NCBI RefSeq assembly: GCF_000022205.1
Contig: NC_012028.1
Coordinates: 62,001 to 126,000, forward strand
Origin: Halorubrum lacusprofundi ATCC 49239
Lineage (GTDB): Archaea; Halobacteriota; Halobacteria; Halobacteriales; Haloferacaceae
Direction of reading: 5' to 3'
DNA: 64,000 bases
Position numbers and translations under genes: made by a program. The notes below the pieces were generated by a model that was not told the DNA's origin, did no database searches, and saw only the letters and a list, made by a program, of their open reading frames with translations. Below are positions 47,187-56,912 of the stretch, piece after piece. Every line of letters begins with the position of its first letter. Position 1 is the stretch's first letter.

Positions 47187-47471
47187 ATGGTTCCTCTCGC
47201 GATTAGTCGAAATGCACTCATTTCTCTCCTCCTACCGATCCTCGCTCTCGTTGCAGGATATCTAGTCTATCGGGACTCGATTCAAAAAGGAAGAGAAAAC
47301 GGTGTCGCAGGACTCTTCGGATTCATCATTGCTGGATTATTCCTCGCGGGGAGTGTGCCAGGGCTCGTTGCCCTCGCCCTCGCACAGGACCAAGCAGCAC
47401 AGGGGTTTCCGACCTCTATCCGTATCGTTCCGGGCTGTGTAGCCCTGCTCGTATACCTCTATTTTCGGTGA
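47187..47471 (+). CDS. Small membrane protein
   Basis: A 94-residue protein with three hydrophobic segments: ALISLLLPILALVAGYLVY, GLFGFIIAGLFLAGSVPGLVALALA and RIVPGCVALLVYLYF. The basic RDSIQKGREN loop suggests orientation with that loop inside. It resembles small haloarchaeal multi-helix membrane proteins of unknown role. It lies between the mercury genes and the decayed molybdopterin gene. Nothing more specific can be said. Confidence 0.6.
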   Translation: MVPLAISRNALISLLLPILALVAGYLVYRDSIQKGRENGVAGLFGFIIAGLFLAGSVPGLVALALAQDQAAQGFPTSIRIVPGCVALLVYLYFR

Positions 47472-47578
47472 GCCGTGTACTACTAGTTGCTCTTCGTGCT
47501 GGTCGGTTGAGCGCTCACCTACTCGGAGACGGTTCGATACGCAGTTCGGTGTACTCACCGACGGATCGTTTTCGACAC

Positions 47579-49019
47579 TCAGCCGGTCGCACCGTTCGGA
47601 TACGGTTGTGACACCTCTCGGGGCTGGCGATTCCCCAACCCGTCTACTGCTCGGACGACAACAGTGGAGACCTCTGTCGAAGGTCGCCACTCATATTTCC
47701 ATTGCCGCCAGACGTCCACACCTGAGAGCTGTGGACTCAACGCCGCCTCGGTCCAGTTGTCCCCGCCGTCGGTCGATACTTCGACTGTCTTGATTCCTCG
47801 AGTACCGGCGTAGGCGTGCCCACCGACTTGTATGCGACCGTCGCCGAGGCGGTTGACTCCCCAGAGTTTAGCGACTGTGTTGACCGGCCCAGTCCCGTGC
47901 CACCCCCGTTTTTCCCAATATCCCGTCGACTCGCGGTCGAGAACCTCGATCTCGGTGAGCCACTTGACATTGATCTCGCCCCAGTGACCAGGGACGTGTG
48001 CGACCGTTCATGCCGTAGGCGAGGACCCCGTTTTCGAGCGCTTCGAACGGGAACACCTCATAGTAGCCGTCGGCAGCCCGAAGCATCACATGTGACCCGT
48101 GCGCACCGGTACGGGCAAGGAGCGGTTGGACCGGCACACCGGTTCAGAGCGCGGTATCCATGAGTTCGCCGTTGAGCAGATCCCCCACACATCGGAGGGT
48201 GATGAACTGATGGACTGGCTCCATCGCCGTGAGGTCAGTGTAGTTGACGGTCTGTTCGTTTTCGACAGCTCCCGTGATGGAGAGGCTCCATTCTGAGGCA
48301 GAGATATCCGGATTGATCGTGTTGATATCGACCTCGTAGAACTCGCTAACCGAGCTGACAAGTCCCGGAATACCGTCGATATCCAGTGATTGCTGCCGAG
48401 CATGCCCCGGGCGACGTTCGATGGTTTCTCGCTCGCTGGACGGGATTGCTGACAGGGGTGCGGTGTCGACCGGTCCGTCACGGAGGCCGAGTACAGTTCC
48501 GAGCCCGACTGCACCGAGGAGTGCTGCGACGGTCTTCAGCGCTCGTCGACGCCGGTCATCTACTGACGTCTGGGTGTCTCGTCCGTGTGACCGCTCTCGG
48601 AGGCCGGCAGTAATCCCCATTGGGATCGCAACTGCTAGAGCGGGGACTGGTGACCGCGTGATGAGCGCTGCAACGCACCACCCTGTGAAGTACACGCCGA
48701 GCATCACACCGAACCAGTCACCGGTTCGGCTGCCGATTTGGTTGCCAACAAGGGCCGCACCCGAGAGGATCATGACCGTGGCGAGCAGTGCAACGATGAA
48801 CGCCACCAGTTCGCTCAGGGTTCCCAGTAGCTGGATCGTCGTGATAACGACTACACCGGGCGTCAAGTCGACTACAGTCGAACTGACTGGAGTGACGACG
48901 AAATCCGTTGTCGCTCCGGCGAACGCAAACGACCCGGCGACTCCGAGGATCCCGACCAGCAACGACGTCCGACGTTCGAAGCTGGACGGTGTGGAGAGCC
49001 GTGCGGATTCGATGTTCAT
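47579..49019 (-). pseudogene. Membrane-anchored sulfite-oxidase-like molybdopterin oxidoreductase, broken
   Basis: The N-terminal part has membrane helices (LLVGILGVAGSFAFAGATTD, LVAFIVALLATVMILSGAAL). FYEVDINTINPDISASEWSLSITG and FITLRCVGDLLNGELMDTAL then match the molybdopterin domain with its Cys. TGA at 48144-48146 replaces an expected Trp. Reading on gives VPVQPLLARTGAHGSHVMLRAADGY to GVLAYGMNG. A frame change with an apparent deletion near 48000 follows, then VPGHWGEINVKWLTEIEVLD to REVSQPYPNGATG and a stop at 47579. At least two lesions, so the gene is dead. The upstream start at 49040 is an alternative. The intact form would be an oxidoreductase such as sulfite oxidase. Confidence 0.85.
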
Positions 49020-49065
49020 AAGCTCGTGCTGTCCACGCACCCGACGCCCGGAGATGACACATGAC

Positions 49066-49746
49066 TCATGAACGACTCCTCCGATGGCTCCACGAGAGCA
49101 ACCCGACCGTGAGCAGGAAGATTATCGTCCCGATATCGTACGACCACGCGTACGCCGTGGTCGTGAGGCCGGCGGCGGGCCCACCGAGAACGCCGACGAG
49201 TGGCGTGAGGACTGGCACAGTACAGCCGACACAGGTAACGAGTCCGAGCGCGCCGCTGAACGTACTTCGGGTCAGGTCCAGCACGTTAGCGTACACGAGA
49301 TACGCCAGTGACGCATACCCGAGTACCTCGAACGGAACGAGATACAGCCGAAGCCACGGGCTGGTGAATGCCACGAGGGGTCCCCACCCTGGTGCGTACA
49401 TCGCTATACGAAGATCGGTTGGTGTACCTGTGGCCCCGAACCCGATCGTCCCGGGAATGTACAGAACGACGAACAGGTATGCGATCGCAATGACGATCCC
49501 GACTGCTCGATGTGTTCGCGTCCCCGGAGTGGGGGTGACGCGTCGAACGGCCCACAGGCCGGCATTGATCCAGACGAAGGGGTAGACGAGATAGCGAACC
49601 TCAGTAGTGGGCTCGGCAGTCGTGAGTGCGAAGTACGCGAGTAGGAGAAATCCCTCGAGGAGAACCACGACAATCCAGAACCGTGCTGTGCGCCGTTCTA
49701 TCTCTACCGACGAAACCCACTCGCGGGTGTGCGCGGACAGATTCAT
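49066..49746 (-). CDS. Multi-pass membrane protein of the oxidase cluster (DUF7546-like)
   Basis: 226 residues from the ATG at 49744-49746 (MNLSAHTREWVSSVEIERRT). It has six to seven membrane segments, including FWIVVVLLEGFLLLAYFALT, AVGIVIAIAYLFVVLYIPGT and DIGTIIFLLTVGLLSWS. GLVTCVGCTVPVLTPLVGV contains a CxxC pair in a membrane-proximal loop. It overlaps the ctaB stop by 4 nt, so it belongs to the oxidase operon. Proteins of this kind accompany haloarchaeal cox genes, perhaps for copper or heme insertion (inference). Confidence 0.7.
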   Translation of the reverse strand: MNLSAHTREWVSSVEIERRTARFWIVVVLLEGFLLLAYFALTTAEPTTEVRYLVYPFVWINAGLWAVRRVTPTPGTRTHRAVGIVIAIAYLFVVLYIPGTIGFGATGTPTDLRIAMYAPGWGPLVAFTSPWLRLYLVPFEVLGYASLAYLVYANVLDLTRSTFSGALGLVTCVGCTVPVLTPLVGVLGGPAAGLTTTAYAWSYDIGTIIFLLTVGLLSWSHRRSRS

Positions 49747-51194
49747 ACGAGGAGGGTGTCCACGAGAATCGCGATCAGCAGGCCACCGAGATAGGCGTTC
49801 GAGGCGTGGAACGTCCGGAATGCGGCCTGTTCGGTGCGTTCGCGGAACAGTCGAACGGTTGCCCACAGAAACACCCCGCCGACCAGGACGATAGTGACGG
49901 CATACAGCCAGTCGAGTCGGGTTGTGGCGCCGAGTGCGACCGCCCCGAGTAGCGTCGCCCCGAGGTACAGAAGGATGTGCCGTCGAGTCGTTGCCTCCCC
50001 GCGGACGACGGGCAACATCGGAAACCCAGCTGCCGCGTAATCCTCACGATACGCAAGCGCGAGGTTATAGAAGTGGGCCGGCGTCCACAGGAAAATCACG
50101 GTACCAAGGATGATCGCAGGCATACCGACCGTATTTTCGACGGCGGCCCAGCCGATCAGCGCAGGGAACGCACCAACTACCCCGCCGATGACGATGTTCT
50201 GTGTGGTATGCGGTTTCAGCACGAGGGTGTACACCACGCTGTAGAACAGGATTGCGAGCAGCCCTAGCGCGGCTGCGAGGGCGTTGACGAACACGACGAA
50301 CACACCGACAGATGCAGCCGCGAGCAGGAGACCGAACGCGGTGGCCCGACGAGGTGAAATCTGCCCCTGCACGACCGGTCGGTCGGCAGTCCGGTCCATG
50401 TGCCGGTCGACGTCCCGTTCGAGGACGTTGTTGAACGTCCCTGAGGCTCCGATTGAGAGTACGCCACCAGTCAGCGTCGCGACAGCAGTCCCCGGGTCGA
50501 GGCTCGTTCCCGCGGCCAACCCCATCGAGGCCAGCGCGACCAGACAGAGCAACCACATGAGTTTCGGCTTCGTCAGCGCCACATACGCGCGTACTCGTGA
50601 CATCTGCCCGAGGTCCGCTCCGCCGTTCGATCGTTCGTGGGCTGGGCTGCTCGCTTGCTCCGTCGTAACCAGGTCACCGGCCGGTGCGGCCGGTTCGGTT
50701 TCGGTGACAGCGACGGACGGAGCGGACTCACTCTCGAGTTGCCAGAGGAGCGCGACGAGTAGCCCAGAGAAGATTCCCATCCCCACGACGAGGTGAGCAG
50801 CCGGCAATAGCGACGACGTCCGGGTGACCGCGGTGAGTGCACCGAGGACGATTTGTCCCGGATACAGTACCCCTGCGACGCCAAGCGCGAGGCGGACCCG
50901 GCTTTCGACGGGGCGAATCCACGCAACTACCATGGTGCCAAGCAAGAGCAGCCCGACCACGAGCGTCACGAAGCGGTGTCCCCATGCAGCAGCGAGCGCC
51001 GGGTCCGAGAGCGAGACGATCCACTGGCCGTTGCAGGCGGGCCACGTCGGACAGGCCACCGCCCCATCGAGGAGGGATGTGGTCGCTCCGAGAACGACGA
51101 GAAGATAGACGCCGAGCGCTGAGGCTGCCAGCAGGTTCGTGACCGGCACATTCGGTATCGGTAGTTTCCGTTCCAACTGTGGTGCTGTGGTCAT
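49743..51194 (-). CDS. ctaB: Heme O synthase (CtaB) fused to a CtaA-like N-terminal domain
   Basis: A 483-residue membrane protein. Residues 1-165 resemble COX15/CtaA heme A synthase halves (GATTSLLDGAVACPTWPACNGQW, WGHRFVTLVVGLLLLGTMV, LLPAAHLVVGMGI, with heme-type His). After a Ser/Glu linker, residues about 200-483 are a UbiA-type farnesyltransferase with NNVLERDVDRHMDRTADRP carrying the Asp-rich prenyl-PP site and a second REDYAAAGFPMLPVV region. It makes heme O from protoheme and may convert it toward heme A. The fusion is typical of haloarchaea. It lies downstream of coxC by 30 nt. Confidence 0.9.
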   Translation of the reverse strand: MTTAPQLERKLPIPNVPVTNLLAASALGVYLLVVLGATTSLLDGAVACPTWPACNGQWIVSLSDPALAAAWGHRFVTLVVGLLLLGTMVVAWIRPVESRVRLALGVAGVLYPGQIVLGALTAVTRTSSLLPAAHLVVGMGIFSGLLVALLWQLESESAPSVAVTETEPAAPAGDLVTTEQASSPAHERSNGGADLGQMSRVRAYVALTKPKLMWLLCLVALASMGLAAGTSLDPGTAVATLTGGVLSIGASGTFNNVLERDVDRHMDRTADRPVVQGQISPRRATAFGLLLAAASVGVFVVFVNALAAALGLLAILFYSVVYTLVLKPHTTQNIVIGGVVGAFPALIGWAAVENTVGMPAIILGTVIFLWTPAHFYNLALAYREDYAAAGFPMLPVVRGEATTRRHILLYLGATLLGAVALGATTRLDWLYAVTIVLVGGVFLWATVRLFRERTEQAAFRTFHASNAYLGGLLIAILVDTLLV

Positions 51195-51224
51195 GGCTTC
51201 GAAAGAGGTGGTGGAGTTGATTGG

Positions 51225-52040
51225 TTAGGTGGTGCCGAAGTAGATGAAGATGAATATCGCGATCGAGATGGCGGTCAGGAAGTGCCAGTACGCCTCGGCC
51301 GTTCGAACCATCAGATTCCGGTTGGCGCTGAAGTGGTCTCGGACTCGGGCGCGGTAGATGACGATCCCGAACAGTACCAGCCCTGCGATGAGGTGACCAG
51401 CGTGCAGTCCTGCCAGTGCGTAATAGGTTGCCCCGTAGGGACCCGTTGTCCACCTGAGTCCCTCGGCCAGCAGGTTCGACCATTCGAACGCAAGCACCGC
51501 GAGGAACAGCACGCCGATTCCGACAGTCATGGCATATCCCAGCACGAGTTTGCTCCGGTCGCCCTCCTCGACGACTGCGATCCGACCGTACCGCGCGGTC
51601 AGGCTCCCGAGGAGCAGCAACCCTGTCATTGTGGCCCCCAGCCAAACCGTCAACCCGGGATAGCCGTCCGGGGGGAACGGACCGCGAGTGGCGTCAAGGT
51701 AGAACCACGCCACGAAAAAGCCCGCGAAGATGAGGATCTCGCTGACGATGAGCATATACATCCCGAGTAGTCCGGTCTCGACGCCGAGCAGCTGGCGCTT
51801 CTGCTCGGGGACGACACCGCGTTCGAACTCTTCGATAGTGTACTCGCGGGTCCAGCCCCACAGCCCGTATAGCTCGACCGGAATCCCGATGATGAGGAAC
51901 AGCCAGGACCACGCCAGGCCGAGGCCGATGAAGAACAGTCCTCCACCGACGAACAGGGGATATTTACTGCCGTGGGGGAAGCCGTCAGCCCCCTCACCCT
52001 GTCGAACTGGCTCACCAGCTGGCTGTCGAGAGTCAGACAT
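51225..52040 (-). CDS. coxC: Heme-copper oxidase subunit III
   Basis: A 271-residue protein with seven predicted helices. GLLGMYMLIVSEILIFAGFF contains the conserved Glu of subunit III. GLHAGHLIAGLVLFGIVIY and TAEAYWHFLTAISIAIFIFI carry the conserved His residues. It is a structural subunit of the aa3-type cytochrome oxidase and keeps proton uptake efficient. The ATG overlaps the coxB stop (TAATG). Because coxB is truncated here and no subunit I is in view, this operon cannot make a complete oxidase unless subunits come from elsewhere. Confidence 0.9.
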   Translation of the reverse strand: MSDSRQPAGEPVRQGEGADGFPHGSKYPLFVGGGLFFIGLGLAWSWLFLIIGIPVELYGLWGWTREYTIEEFERGVVPEQKRQLLGVETGLLGMYMLIVSEILIFAGFFVAWFYLDATRGPFPPDGYPGLTVWLGATMTGLLLLGSLTARYGRIAVVEEGDRSKLVLGYAMTVGIGVLFLAVLAFEWSNLLAEGLRWTTGPYGATYYALAGLHAGHLIAGLVLFGIVIYRARVRDHFSANRNLMVRTAEAYWHFLTAISIAIFIFIYFGTT

Positions 52041-52245
52041 TACTGACCACCTCCTTCGTCGTGACCGCCATCGGCTGGCGCGGTTGCGTTACCGATTTGG
52101 ATACCTTGATCCGGTGTCGAGAACGCGTTGTCCGGGTTACCGCCCTGTGCCTCGACCCATCTCTCGTAGTCGTCGGGGTTAATGATGTACACGGTCGCTA
52201 TCATCTTTGAGTGGCCTTTGCCACAGAGTTCCGCGCACCGAACCT
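52040..52245 (-). pseudogene. coxB: Cytochrome oxidase subunit II, C-terminal fragment cut by ISH3 copy 3
   Basis: The frame reads VRCAELCGKGHSKMIATVYI and ends DEGGGQ. C-AEL-C-x3-H-x2-M is the CuA copper centre of subunit II. Everything upstream (membrane anchor and first part of the cupredoxin domain, about 150 residues or more) is missing because ISH3 copy 3 starts at 52246. The remaining 68 residues could not form the electron-entry site alone. Confidence 0.92.
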
Positions 52246-53644
52246 CAGTACTTCACAAAGCCGCTTAGTTAGAACGTCTGCTTGCTGAAGGTGTGTCTAA
52301 AACCAAACAAGCAGACGGTGAGATCCACGAGGACCAGCTTCTTAACTTTCTCGTCAACCGCCTTGACGAGGAAGTTTCGCTCTCGTTAGCCAATAACGCT
52401 GAAATCACTGCTGAAGACATCTATGAGGTCCTCGTCGGCGCTTGCGCCGACGGGACCTCTGTCTCTACGCTCTGTGCGTCGAGCCAGAACTCACCCGCTG
52501 GGAACACGGTCCTCTACCATCTTCGGACGAAGTTCGAGCCGGAACGGCTCGAACGAGTCGCTAACACGCTCCTGCGAAAGGATCTCGATGAATTGCTCCC
52601 CGAACAGGTGGAGGTCTGCGCAGACCTCCACCTGCGGCCCTACTACGGTGACGAAGACGACACAGACGGCCTCTATCACTCGGTAGCGAAGCGTGGAACC
52701 ACTGCGTTCCACGCCTATGCCACACTCTACGCGCGTGTGAAGAACAAACGCTACACGCTGGCGGTACGCCGTCTCAAAGACGGCGATACCGCAAGTAGTG
52801 TCCTCGCTGAGTTCTTCGGTGTCCTCGACGGCCTTGACGCCGGGGTCAAGGCCGTCTACCTTGATCGCGGATTCTACGACAGTAAGTGTCTCACGCTGCT
52901 TCAGGCGCACAATTACGCGTACGTGATCCCGATCATCCGGTGGGGTGAGGCGATTCAGCAAGAGCTCTCGGAAGGATGGAGTCGCGTCATTCAGCATGAT
53001 CTGACGGGGAAACTCGACGGTCACAGCTGGACCGTCGATTTTCCCGTCTACATCGACTGTACGTACCTAAATGGGAAGTATGACGAGAACGGTGTGGCGC
53101 GTCACGGCTACGCCGCTGACGCGCCGTTCATCGACTCACCACGGGACGCTCGATACCACTACTCGAAACGCTTCGGTATCGAGTCAAGCTATCGCTTGTT
53201 TGAGCAAGCGATAGCGACAACGACAACACGAGATCCAACGGTACGGCTGCTGTACGTGGTGGTGAGTCTCCTCTTACAGAACGTCTGGCGGTACCTTCAC
53301 TACGAGTATGTGGCGACGCCCCGCCGAGGCGGGCGTCGCCTCTGGTGGTGGCCGTACAAGGAGTTCGTCAATATGATTCGACGAGCTGCGTGGACGGCCC
53401 TCGCGGTGCGTCGGGCCGTCCCCGCGAATCGGCCACCTGACGACCGATTCCACCGCTAACCACCGACCGAGCAAGCCAGCGGAGTGAGTGGCGACGCTGT
53501 CGCGTCGGCGGCTGACCGCCGCCGACAGCGACAGCTCTCCGTCGATCCGTCCGTAATTCTCTCGTCGAGACCGTCAGTACAACCGCTTCGACACAGAACT
53601 CAGGCCGCAGAAACAGCTAGCCGAGGATGCTTTGTGAGGTACTG
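52246..53644 (+). mobile_element. ISH3-type insertion sequence, copy 3 (1399 bp, inverted)
   Basis: Same terminal repeats as copies 1 and 2 but opposite orientation, and identical to copy 2 at the two diagnostic positions. The upstream flank reads AACCT (reverse complement AGGTT, equal to the left flank of copy 2), while the downstream flank is AATTT, so no duplication flanks the element itself. Confidence 0.9.
52293..53459 (+). CDS. ISH3-type DDE transposase, copy 3
   Basis: A 388-residue transposase, same protein as copy 2 (AADAPFID variant) with all catalytic motifs intact. It is transcribed away from the coxB remnant and toward the truncated methylase. Likely active and able to mobilise or to serve as a recombination substrate with copies 1 and 2. 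Confidence 0.9.
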   Translation: MSKTKQADGEIHEDQLLNFLVNRLDEEVSLSLANNAEITAEDIYEVLVGACADGTSVSTLCASSQNSPAGNTVLYHLRTKFEPERLERVANTLLRKDLDELLPEQVEVCADLHLRPYYGDEDDTDGLYHSVAKRGTTAFHAYATLYARVKNKRYTLAVRRLKDGDTASSVLAEFFGVLDGLDAGVKAVYLDRGFYDSKCLTLLQAHNYAYVIPIIRWGEAIQQELSEGWSRVIQHDLTGKLDGHSWTVDFPVYIDCTYLNGKYDENGVARHGYAADAPFIDSPRDARYHYSKRFGIESSYRLFEQAIATTTTRDPTVRLLYVVVSLLLQNVWRYLHYEYVATPRRGGRRLWWWPYKEFVNMIRRAAWTALAVRRAVPANRPPDDRFHR

Positions 53645-55144
53645 AATTTGTGACTTACTGGTTGATGGTCCTCCAAAGTCGTCATAGAGTGCCTTCTTTG
53701 GTTCACCGGCGTTGAACCGCTTTTCACGGATACGACGCTTTGCACTACTATCGGGGTCTCGGTCCTCCTCTACGCTCCAGTAGGTAGGGGGGTCATTCGC
53801 GTCACTCAGCGTATCGTCATACTGGTACTGAAAGACGTTGCTACCTGTGTAGACTGGATAGTCTGGGTTGTCAACGTCCTTGTCGAAATAGCCTTTACGC
53901 TTGTCACGTGTCTCATTCAGCTCTTCTGGGAGCAGATTAATACTCCATGCATCCTCTACCTGTGCGGAGAGTGGGGGATGTTGCAGAATCTTATCAAGTA
54001 CTTCGACCTCCCGCTGGCTCTTCACCCACGGAAAGATGCGAGCTTCTGGCGAATACTCAGCAAGTACCCGCCGTGGAAGGTGAAGTCCAAACTCTTCCAG
54101 GTTGGTGAATGGTCGTGTATCCTTCTGGTCGAAGACGCCCCACAGATCCTCTGTTCTGCCGGAGTTCTTGAAAGTGATTACAGCAAATCGCTGCTGTTTG
54201 TGGATGTCGAAAATACCGTTATTCTCAAACTCAATGATTGACTGAACACTCGTTTCGTTCAGAAGTTGCATCCGTAGATCCTTCGACCCTTCCCCGTTCA
54301 CGATAAGTCCAGGAAGGACCTGTGAAAGATAGGCATCGTCATCAACGAGGTGGAACACCCGCTCAAAGAACAATTTTGAAAGATCGTTCTTGTAGGTTGC
54401 AGTCTCGCCAGCAACTTCCGGCGTTTGAAGCGTGTATTCACCACTGTTCTTGAAGTACTCGGTGAGCCGCCCAATATTCTCCTGGTAGGACTCCCACTCT
54501 GACTTGATCTCAGGGTCGGACAGCTTCTCGTCCATGAACGCTTCTTTCTCTTCTTGATCCAGACTTCTGAAGGTGGGATTGTATTGTGCGAAAAACTCGT
54601 CACTGCTCGAACTTAGGACATCCCACGGGGGATTACCGACGATGACGTCAAAGCCACCATCGCGGTAGACCCTCGCAAACTCTAGCACCCAGTGAAATGG
54701 CGAGTATCCCAGAACATCGTCAAAGGTGATGTTCTCAACACCAGATTCCTTGAACTGCTTCAGAATTTTCTTATGAAGATGCTGACCATACTCTTCGATG
54801 AGTTTCTCTGCCTCGCGGCGGGCCTCAGCTGCTTCTCTAGCAGATTCGGATTCCCGGTGTCGCTCCACAGATCTGATTACGTCTCTGTACATCTCTTGTA
54901 CGTTCTCACCGATTCCACCGCCATAATTCGTAAGCGAAGCGTCACCTTCCTCAGTAGCGACTTCCTCAATATCCGTAAATCCGATCAGGGTATTTCCCTG
55001 TCGGATATTGAAGTCAATATTGGGGAGCGGCTCCACCTCACTCGGTTCGTCTTCAATGTCTGCGACCATTGAGAGCCACAATCGAAGTTTACAGATCTCC
55101 ACCGCCCCCTGGTCAATATCTACCCCCCAGTAGCCGTGACTTCC
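53645..55144 (-). pseudogene. Eco57I-type adenine DNA methyltransferase, truncated at both ends
   Basis: A fragment of about 500 residues. GYWGVDIDQGAVEICKLRLWLSM is the region after motif I. GGFDVIVGNPPWDVL is motif IV (NPPW/Y). Then come TYKNDLSKLFFERVFHLVDDDAYLSQVLPGLIV and target-recognition-like sequence (VDNPDYPVYTGSNVFQYQYD). The upstream frame ends at a TGA at 55145-55147 immediately before motif I-side sequence. The C-terminus is cut by ISH3 copy 3 at 53644. The intact family methylates adenine, often fused to a nuclease (type IIG, BREX PglX-like). This copy cannot be functional. Confidence 0.82.
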
Positions 55145-55230
55145 TCACAGAGATACAACGAATCCACTGACAAAGATAACTTCGGTACTTCCCAAGCAGC
55201 GTAATCAGCTGAATTGAATCGCTAAATTAA

Positions 55231-56602
55231 CCACAAGAAAGTGTCTGGATCTGGATGTGTTCACCATACCTGATCCAGACGAGTACCTTTCGGCGTCGGA
55301 TGTCAAAGACGTAGCGGAAGAGGTCATTACGCCACTCCCGTTGCCGGGTGTCGAGGGGAGCCCCCTCGACCCCGGCGACATCTGGCTCGTCGTCATCCTA
55401 GCCTGCACTAACCAGAACTCGATTTGGGACACCTGCAACGATACCGAGGGAACGCCGTGTGACGACACTGTCTTGAGGTGGCTCCACACACTCAACCGTC
55501 AGTGGCTTGAGGTCGTTGCCAACCTTCTGCTCGCACGGCTCGCCATGACGATTTTCGACCCTGACCGGTCGAGAACCGTCTCCATCGACTTCATCGACAA
55601 TCCCTACCACGGCGAGCACCATGCTGAGAAAGGCGAACTCTGTTCGATGGCTCCTAAGGACGGGACTACGACCTGCCACCGCTACTGCACGGCGTACGTC
55701 GTCTCGAACGGGAAGCCGGTGACGCTGGCGATGACTTACGTCCGCAGTGACGAAGATGAGGCTGACGCGGTCGAGCGCGTGCTCGCCCGCGTCGAAAACT
55801 ATCCCTTCGAGATCGATCTCTTGCTTGCCGACAGCGGATTCTACAACGAGCGCGTCATCCGCCGCGCTCGTGATATCGCCCCAACGGTCGTTCACGTGCC
55901 CAAGAAGGGCGAGCGCATGAAGGACAAACTCGAAACTCACAAGTCGTACATGACGACCTATCGCATGTACAAGGACAGCGAGCGGGAACTGCGCTTCCCG
56001 CTCGCGGTCGCTGTCTCCTACCAGAACGGAGATCGAGGCAAGCACGGCGAGGTCGTTCGTGGCTACGTGGCGTGTGGCGTTACTGATCGCTCAGCGAAGC
56101 AGGTCGAACACCGCTACAGGAAGCGTTCAGGCATCGAAACGACCTATCGCTTACTTCGGCAAGCACGCGGGATCACGACGACGCGTGATCCCGTCGTGCG
56201 GTTTGCCATCATGTTGGTCGCGGCATTGCTGGAGAACCTGTGGCTGGTGCTACGGTGGGCGGTCGTCGCCCGCCCACGGCGGGGCGGGCGCGACCTGCCC
56301 GAGGAGTTCACGTTCAAGACGTTCTGTGACTGGATTCGTCATGAGCTGGAAGAGGAGTTACGCCGCCGGTGGAAGATCAAAGCGAACGGGGTTGGAGTGC
56401 CAGCATCACAGGCAACGGCCGCGGGCTGACCGGGGTCAGCCCACGGCCTGTCAGTTGGCGGTGAGCGACAGCTTTCGGCAGATACCGTCGAAATCCGGGT
56501 AACATCGTCTGTCCAAAGCGGTGAATTGGAACTTCCTCGATCTACTTCGTGGGAGCAGCCGAGACTGACCGTCAAATTATACAGAAAGTGACTATTTTGT
56601 GG
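55231..56602 (+). mobile_element. Second ISH3-family insertion sequence (about 1372 bp)
   Basis: Ends CCACAAGAAAGTG on the left and, on the reverse strand at the right, CCACAAAATAGTC (about 11 of 13 matching) define imperfect inverted repeats. It encloses one transposase gene. Left flank (ATTAA) and right flank (CGTTC) do not match. The element joins the methylase side to a truncated sensor-kinase gene. Confidence 0.65.
55257..56429 (+). CDS. ISH3-family transposase, divergent type
   Basis: A 390-residue DDE transposase distantly related to the three ISH3 copies. TVSIDFIDNPYHGEHH has the first Asp. DLLLADSGFYNERVIRRA has the second. RYRKRSGIETTYRLLRQA has the Glu in a YREK-like signature, followed by RFAIMLVAALLENLWLVLRW. 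It starts MFTIPDPDEYLSASDVKDVA. The gene carries several perfect hairpins, e.g. GTCGAGGGG-AGC-CCCCTCGAC at 55350-55370 and CGGGATCACG...CGTGATCCCG at 56168-56193, like its relatives. Confidence 0.85.
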   Translation: MFTIPDPDEYLSASDVKDVAEEVITPLPLPGVEGSPLDPGDIWLVVILACTNQNSIWDTCNDTEGTPCDDTVLRWLHTLNRQWLEVVANLLLARLAMTIFDPDRSRTVSIDFIDNPYHGEHHAEKGELCSMAPKDGTTTCHRYCTAYVVSNGKPVTLAMTYVRSDEDEADAVERVLARVENYPFEIDLLLADSGFYNERVIRRARDIAPTVVHVPKKGERMKDKLETHKSYMTTYRMYKDSERELRFPLAVAVSYQNGDRGKHGEVVRGYVACGVTDRSAKQVEHRYRKRSGIETTYRLLRQARGITTTRDPVVRFAIMLVAALLENLWLVLRWAVVARPRRGGRDLPEEFTFKTFCDWIRHELEEELRRRWKIKANGVGVPASQATAAG

Positions 56603-56912
56603 CGTTCAGGCAGCACCCTCTCGACTCGTTCGGGAAGTAACGAGTGTATGCGGAACAGAAGTACAGCCACGCTCCAACAGTGGCGAGTCCGGCAACCAAC
56701 CCGATGATATAGCTAACCACCTTAGCCTGCGTCCCCGGCAGCAACAAGAGTCCACACTCCGCCGCTGCCCACACCCCGCTCGTGACAAGCAATCCGGTCA
56801 ATCCTCGGCGTGTATCCGTATTCGGTACCCGTCGCACTCCACGGATGGCGGCAAAGCAGGCGACACCGGCGATAATGAATAACAAAGCAAGCCCGAATCG
56901 AAGATAGCTCAC
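56603..56912 (-). pseudogene. N-terminal membrane part of a haloarchaeal sensor histidine kinase, truncated
   Basis: From a GTG at 56910-56912: VSYLRFGLALLFIIAGVACF, GLTGLLVTSGVWAAAECGLL and KVVSYIIGLVAGLATVGAWLYFCSAYT match the N-terminal transmembrane block of haloarchaeal histidine kinases. The frame enters the IS end at 56602 and stops, so the sensor and kinase domains are missing. A longer upstream frame to 57059 is open but lacks family-like sequence. Confidence 0.65.
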
